Under the pieces are notes generated by a model. That model made no database searches, was not told the DNA's origin, and saw only the letters and a program-made list of their open reading frames with translations. 7,517 nucleotides of DNA from an uncultured Lentisphaeraceae bacterium (lineage in GTDB: Bacteria > Verrucomicrobiota > Kiritimatiellia > RFP12 > DVOR01), in assembly GCA_937892925.1 (NCBI GenBank), contig CALBHX010000094.1:1-7517 (forward strand), written 5' to 3'. Shown here piece after piece: positions 5,880 to 7,517 of the stretch. Position 1 is the stretch's first letter. Every line of letters begins with the position of its first letter. The position numbers were made by a program, and so were the translations under genes.

Positions 5880-7043
5880 ATGTCCAAAGGTCTTATCAAG
5901 AACGCATACATCGTCAGTCCCGGATACGAATTTGATGGGGGAGCCATCATCATTCAAAACGGTAAAATTGAGAAGGTATTGCAGCCAGGCACGCCTTTGC
6001 CAACCGATACGGATTGGATTTACGATGCGGAAGGGCAATTGGTTATGCCCGGCTTCATTGATGTGCATACTCACGGTGCCGCCGGCGTAGATGTCTGTGA
6101 TGTTGACACCCCGACAGCTATTGAAACCATCGCCAAGGCCAAGTTGGAGGAGGGATGCACATCATGGTGCCCAACCACACTTACTGTCGCTTCCACGGAT
6201 CTGGAAAAAGCGTTGCAGCATGTAGCTGCATATCGAACAAACGAAACCTATGCAAAAGTTCTCGGTGTCCATTTGGAAGGGCCTTTTATCAACCCTGCTT
6301 GTTGTGGTGCGCAGAACCCTGCTTTTTTACGTAAGCCTAATATTGAAGAAGTCAAGCGCCTAAATGCCATCACCCCTGTCTGCCAGATTTCCTTTGCTCC
6401 TGAGAGTGAAGTAGGAAACGGAGCCAGATTTGCCCAAGAATGCCTAGAGATGGGGATCGTCCCTTCCGCGGGGCACACCAAATGTTCTTATAAAGAGTTC
6501 AAAGCTGTTTATGCGGCTGGGTTGCGGCATTTAACACATTTCTGCAATCAAATGACCCCTTTGCATCACCGCGACATTGGGCTGGTCGGTGCCGGCCTTC
6601 TGTTAGATGATCTGCGCACAGAAATGATTTGCGACAAAATCCATCTATGCCCCGAAATGATCGAATTGACATTTCAAACTAAAGATATCGAGAGCATTCT
6701 GCTGATCACCGATTCGATGCGTGCCAGCCATATGCCTGACGGTCCTTCAAGTCTTGGCGGCTTAGATGTAATTGTTAAAGATGGCGCCGCCCGTCTAGCT
6801 TCCAATGGTGCATTGGCCGGCTCCATTCTGCGTATGAATGTAGCACTCAAGAATGTTTGGGAAATTACCGGAATGCCCTTAAGTGTCCTGATCAAGACTA
6901 CCTCCTATAACCAGGCATTGGAACATGGGTTGGAAGACGCCTTGGGATGTATTGAGCCTGGGTATACTGCCGATATCACCGCTTTGGATGATGAGACTTT
7001 TGACGTAAAAGCTGTCTTCATCAACGGCGAGAAACGCCTTTAA
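5880..7043 (+). CDS. nagA: N-acetylglucosamine-6-phosphate deacetylase
   Basis: NagA removes the acetyl group from N-acetylglucosamine-6-phosphate, giving glucosamine-6-phosphate and acetate, the committed step of GlcNAc use and cell-wall amino-sugar recycling. This 387-residue protein has the amidohydrolase fold marks in order: PGFIDVHTHG with His63 and His65, HLEGPFINP with metal ligand Glu133, SAGHT with His199, LTHFCNQM with His220, CDKIH with His255, and the catalytic LITDS with Asp278. The C-terminal strand set (GYTADITALD...VKAVFINGEKRL) closes the beta-sandwich domain formed with residues 1-55. Unlike E. coli NagA, which has Gln and Asn at the HxH positions, both histidines are present, as in the Bacillus-type enzyme. 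The ATG at 5880 has AAGGGAG at a good distance; the frame extends upstream only to a TTG at 5817. No nagB is in view. A terminator follows. Confidence 0.95.
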   Translation: MSKGLIKNAYIVSPGYEFDGGAIIIQNGKIEKVLQPGTPLPTDTDWIYDAEGQLVMPGFIDVHTHGAAGVDVCDVDTPTAIETIAKAKLEEGCTSWCPTTLTVASTDLEKALQHVAAYRTNETYAKVLGVHLEGPFINPACCGAQNPAFLRKPNIEEVKRLNAITPVCQISFAPESEVGNGARFAQECLEMGIVPSAGHTKCSYKEFKAVYAAGLRHLTHFCNQMTPLHHRDIGLVGAGLLLDDLRTEMICDKIHLCPEMIELTFQTKDIESILLITDSMRASHMPDGPSSLGGLDVIVKDGAARLASNGALAGSILRMNVALKNVWEITGMPLSVLIKTTSYNQALEHGLEDALGCIEPGYTADITALDDETFDVKAVFINGEKRL

Positions 7044-7080
7044 TTTCCTTCGAGAATAAAAACAACTTATTAATATCAGG

Positions 7081-7118
7081 GGCGCCATACATACCAACGT
7101 ATGACGCCTTTGTTTTTT
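7081..7118 (+). terminator. Rho-independent terminator of nagA
   Basis: GGCGCCATAC (7081-7090) pairs with GTATGACGCC (7099-7108) as a 10-bp stem with one mismatch and an 8-base loop, followed directly by TTTGTTTTTT (7109-7118). It stands 37 bases after the nagA stop and is the clearest transcriptional signal in the window. Confidence 0.88.
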
Positions 7119-7315
7119 ATTTATCTTCCCCTTCGTCTCCTCAAGAGAATACAGATTCATTCTCATCCATAATTACCGTATTACAACTATAAGTTCAAAC
7201 CAAACTAAAAGATACCGTAAAATTTCAGCACCTCAGATGCCGGCTTGTAGATAATTTTCCTGATTTAGATTTAAGCGAAACACTTCGTTACATTTTATTC
7301 GATGTGGAGACCTAG

Positions 7316-7337
7316 CATGTCAATCTTACATGTCAAT
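7316..7337. repeat. Tandem 9-bp direct repeat CATGTCAAT
   Basis: CATGTCAAT occurs at 7316-7324 and again at 7329-7337, four bases apart (13-base period). The first copy includes the ATG of the small ORF at 7317. The near-helical period could suit a regulator-binding site, but two copies in AT-rich DNA may be chance. Confidence 0.3.
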
Positions 7338-7433
7338 AAAGTTAACCAATGCGGGATAGAAATCATATATCTGCTCATGACGTTTATAATTCTGAATGCA
7401 GCAAATACGGAATGTTTCCCTTGTGTTTCATGA
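7317..7433 (+). CDS. Possible small hydrophobic protein (38 aa), unrecognised
   Basis: An ATG at 7317 is preceded by GTGGAG (7303-7308 region) at about 8 bases, a fair Shine-Dalgarno. The 38-codon frame ends in TGA at 7431. Its product has a central hydrophobic run (GIEIIYLLMTFIILNA, about residues 13-28) that could span a membrane, then a tail with two cysteines (CFPC). I recognise no family. In AT-rich DNA a 38-codon frame is common, and I found no convincing promoter upstream, so this is only a candidate. Confidence 0.2.
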   Translation: MSILHVNKVNQCGIEIIYLLMTFIILNAANTECFPCVS

Positions 7434-7450
7434 CTGTTTTACCATTCCGT
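7407..7450. repeat. 8-bp perfect inverted repeat, 28-base spacer
   Basis: ACGGAATG (7407-7414) and CATTCCGT (7443-7450) are exact reverse complements. The pair brackets the stop codon of the candidate small ORF. The spacer is long and no T-tract follows, so it is not a standard terminator; it may form a hairpin or be a split binding site. Confidence 0.3.
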
Positions 7451-7517
7451 TTCCACCTGTTCTGTCCATATCGACGCAAGACATTACAACAGATACAATT
7501 CCTCAAACACTTCGATC

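Larger units (their letters stand above)
7121..7517. other. Intergenic tail, no confident gene
   Basis: This AT-rich stretch follows the nagA terminator and runs to the window edge. I see no long ORF and no tRNA. It holds a small 6-bp hairpin (GAGAAT at 7145-7150 with ATTCTC at 7159-7164, no T-tract), a weak 38-codon ORF at 7317-7433, a tandem 9-mer, and an 8-bp inverted repeat. The next gene probably starts or ends beyond 7517. Confidence 0.5.

Overview
The window reads as an ordinary bacterial chromosome segment of moderate GC, with four confident protein-coding genes, one strong small family member (a release-factor-like protein), and three long non-coding stretches. I see no tRNA, rRNA, insertion sequence, CRISPR array or phage gene. 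The organism cannot be named from this sequence. The bacterial-type tyrosyl-tRNA synthetase, a short release-factor-like protein resembling the mitochondrial MTRFR/C12orf65 group, and a UPF0371 (DUF1846) protein beside nagA would fit an anaerobic gut or sediment bacterium, possibly of the PVC group (Lentisphaerota, Kiritimatiellota, Verrucomicrobiota). That is inference with low certainty.

Layout. Bases 1-724 hold no gene I can support; the + strand there is strikingly poor in G and rich in C and A. At 725-1888 (+) lies dinB, the translesion DNA polymerase IV. Converging on it with a 13-base gap is a minus-strand pair: tyrS (tyrosyl-tRNA synthetase, 3624-2341) followed by a GGQ-motif peptide release-factor-like gene (2309-1902). 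They are close enough to be one operon with a translation theme. Bases 3625-4289 form a divergent intergenic region with overlapping palindromes, a 17-codon ORF with a Shine-Dalgarno, and a long open frame leading into the next gene. At 4290-5810 (+) is a full-length UPF0371/DUF1846 protein of unknown function, followed after 69 bases by nagA (5880-7043, N-acetylglucosamine-6-phosphate deacetylase). nagA has its own promoter-like sequence and a clear rho-independent terminator (7081-7118). The last 400 bases hold no confident gene, only a weak small-ORF candidate, a tandem 9-mer and an 8-bp inverted repeat.

How the genes work together. tyrS and the release-factor-like gene both act in translation (tRNA charging, and probably rescue or release of stalled peptidyl-tRNA). 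UPF0371 and nagA are co-directional and may share transcripts; this makes a link between the uncharacterised UPF0371 family and amino-sugar metabolism a reasonable hypothesis, not a demonstrated one. dinB is probably transcribed alone. I did not find a convincing new multi-gene system. The points most worth a second look are the non-standard HIGH motif of TyrS, the open, SD-bearing extension upstream of UPF0371, and the UPF0371-nagA pairing.
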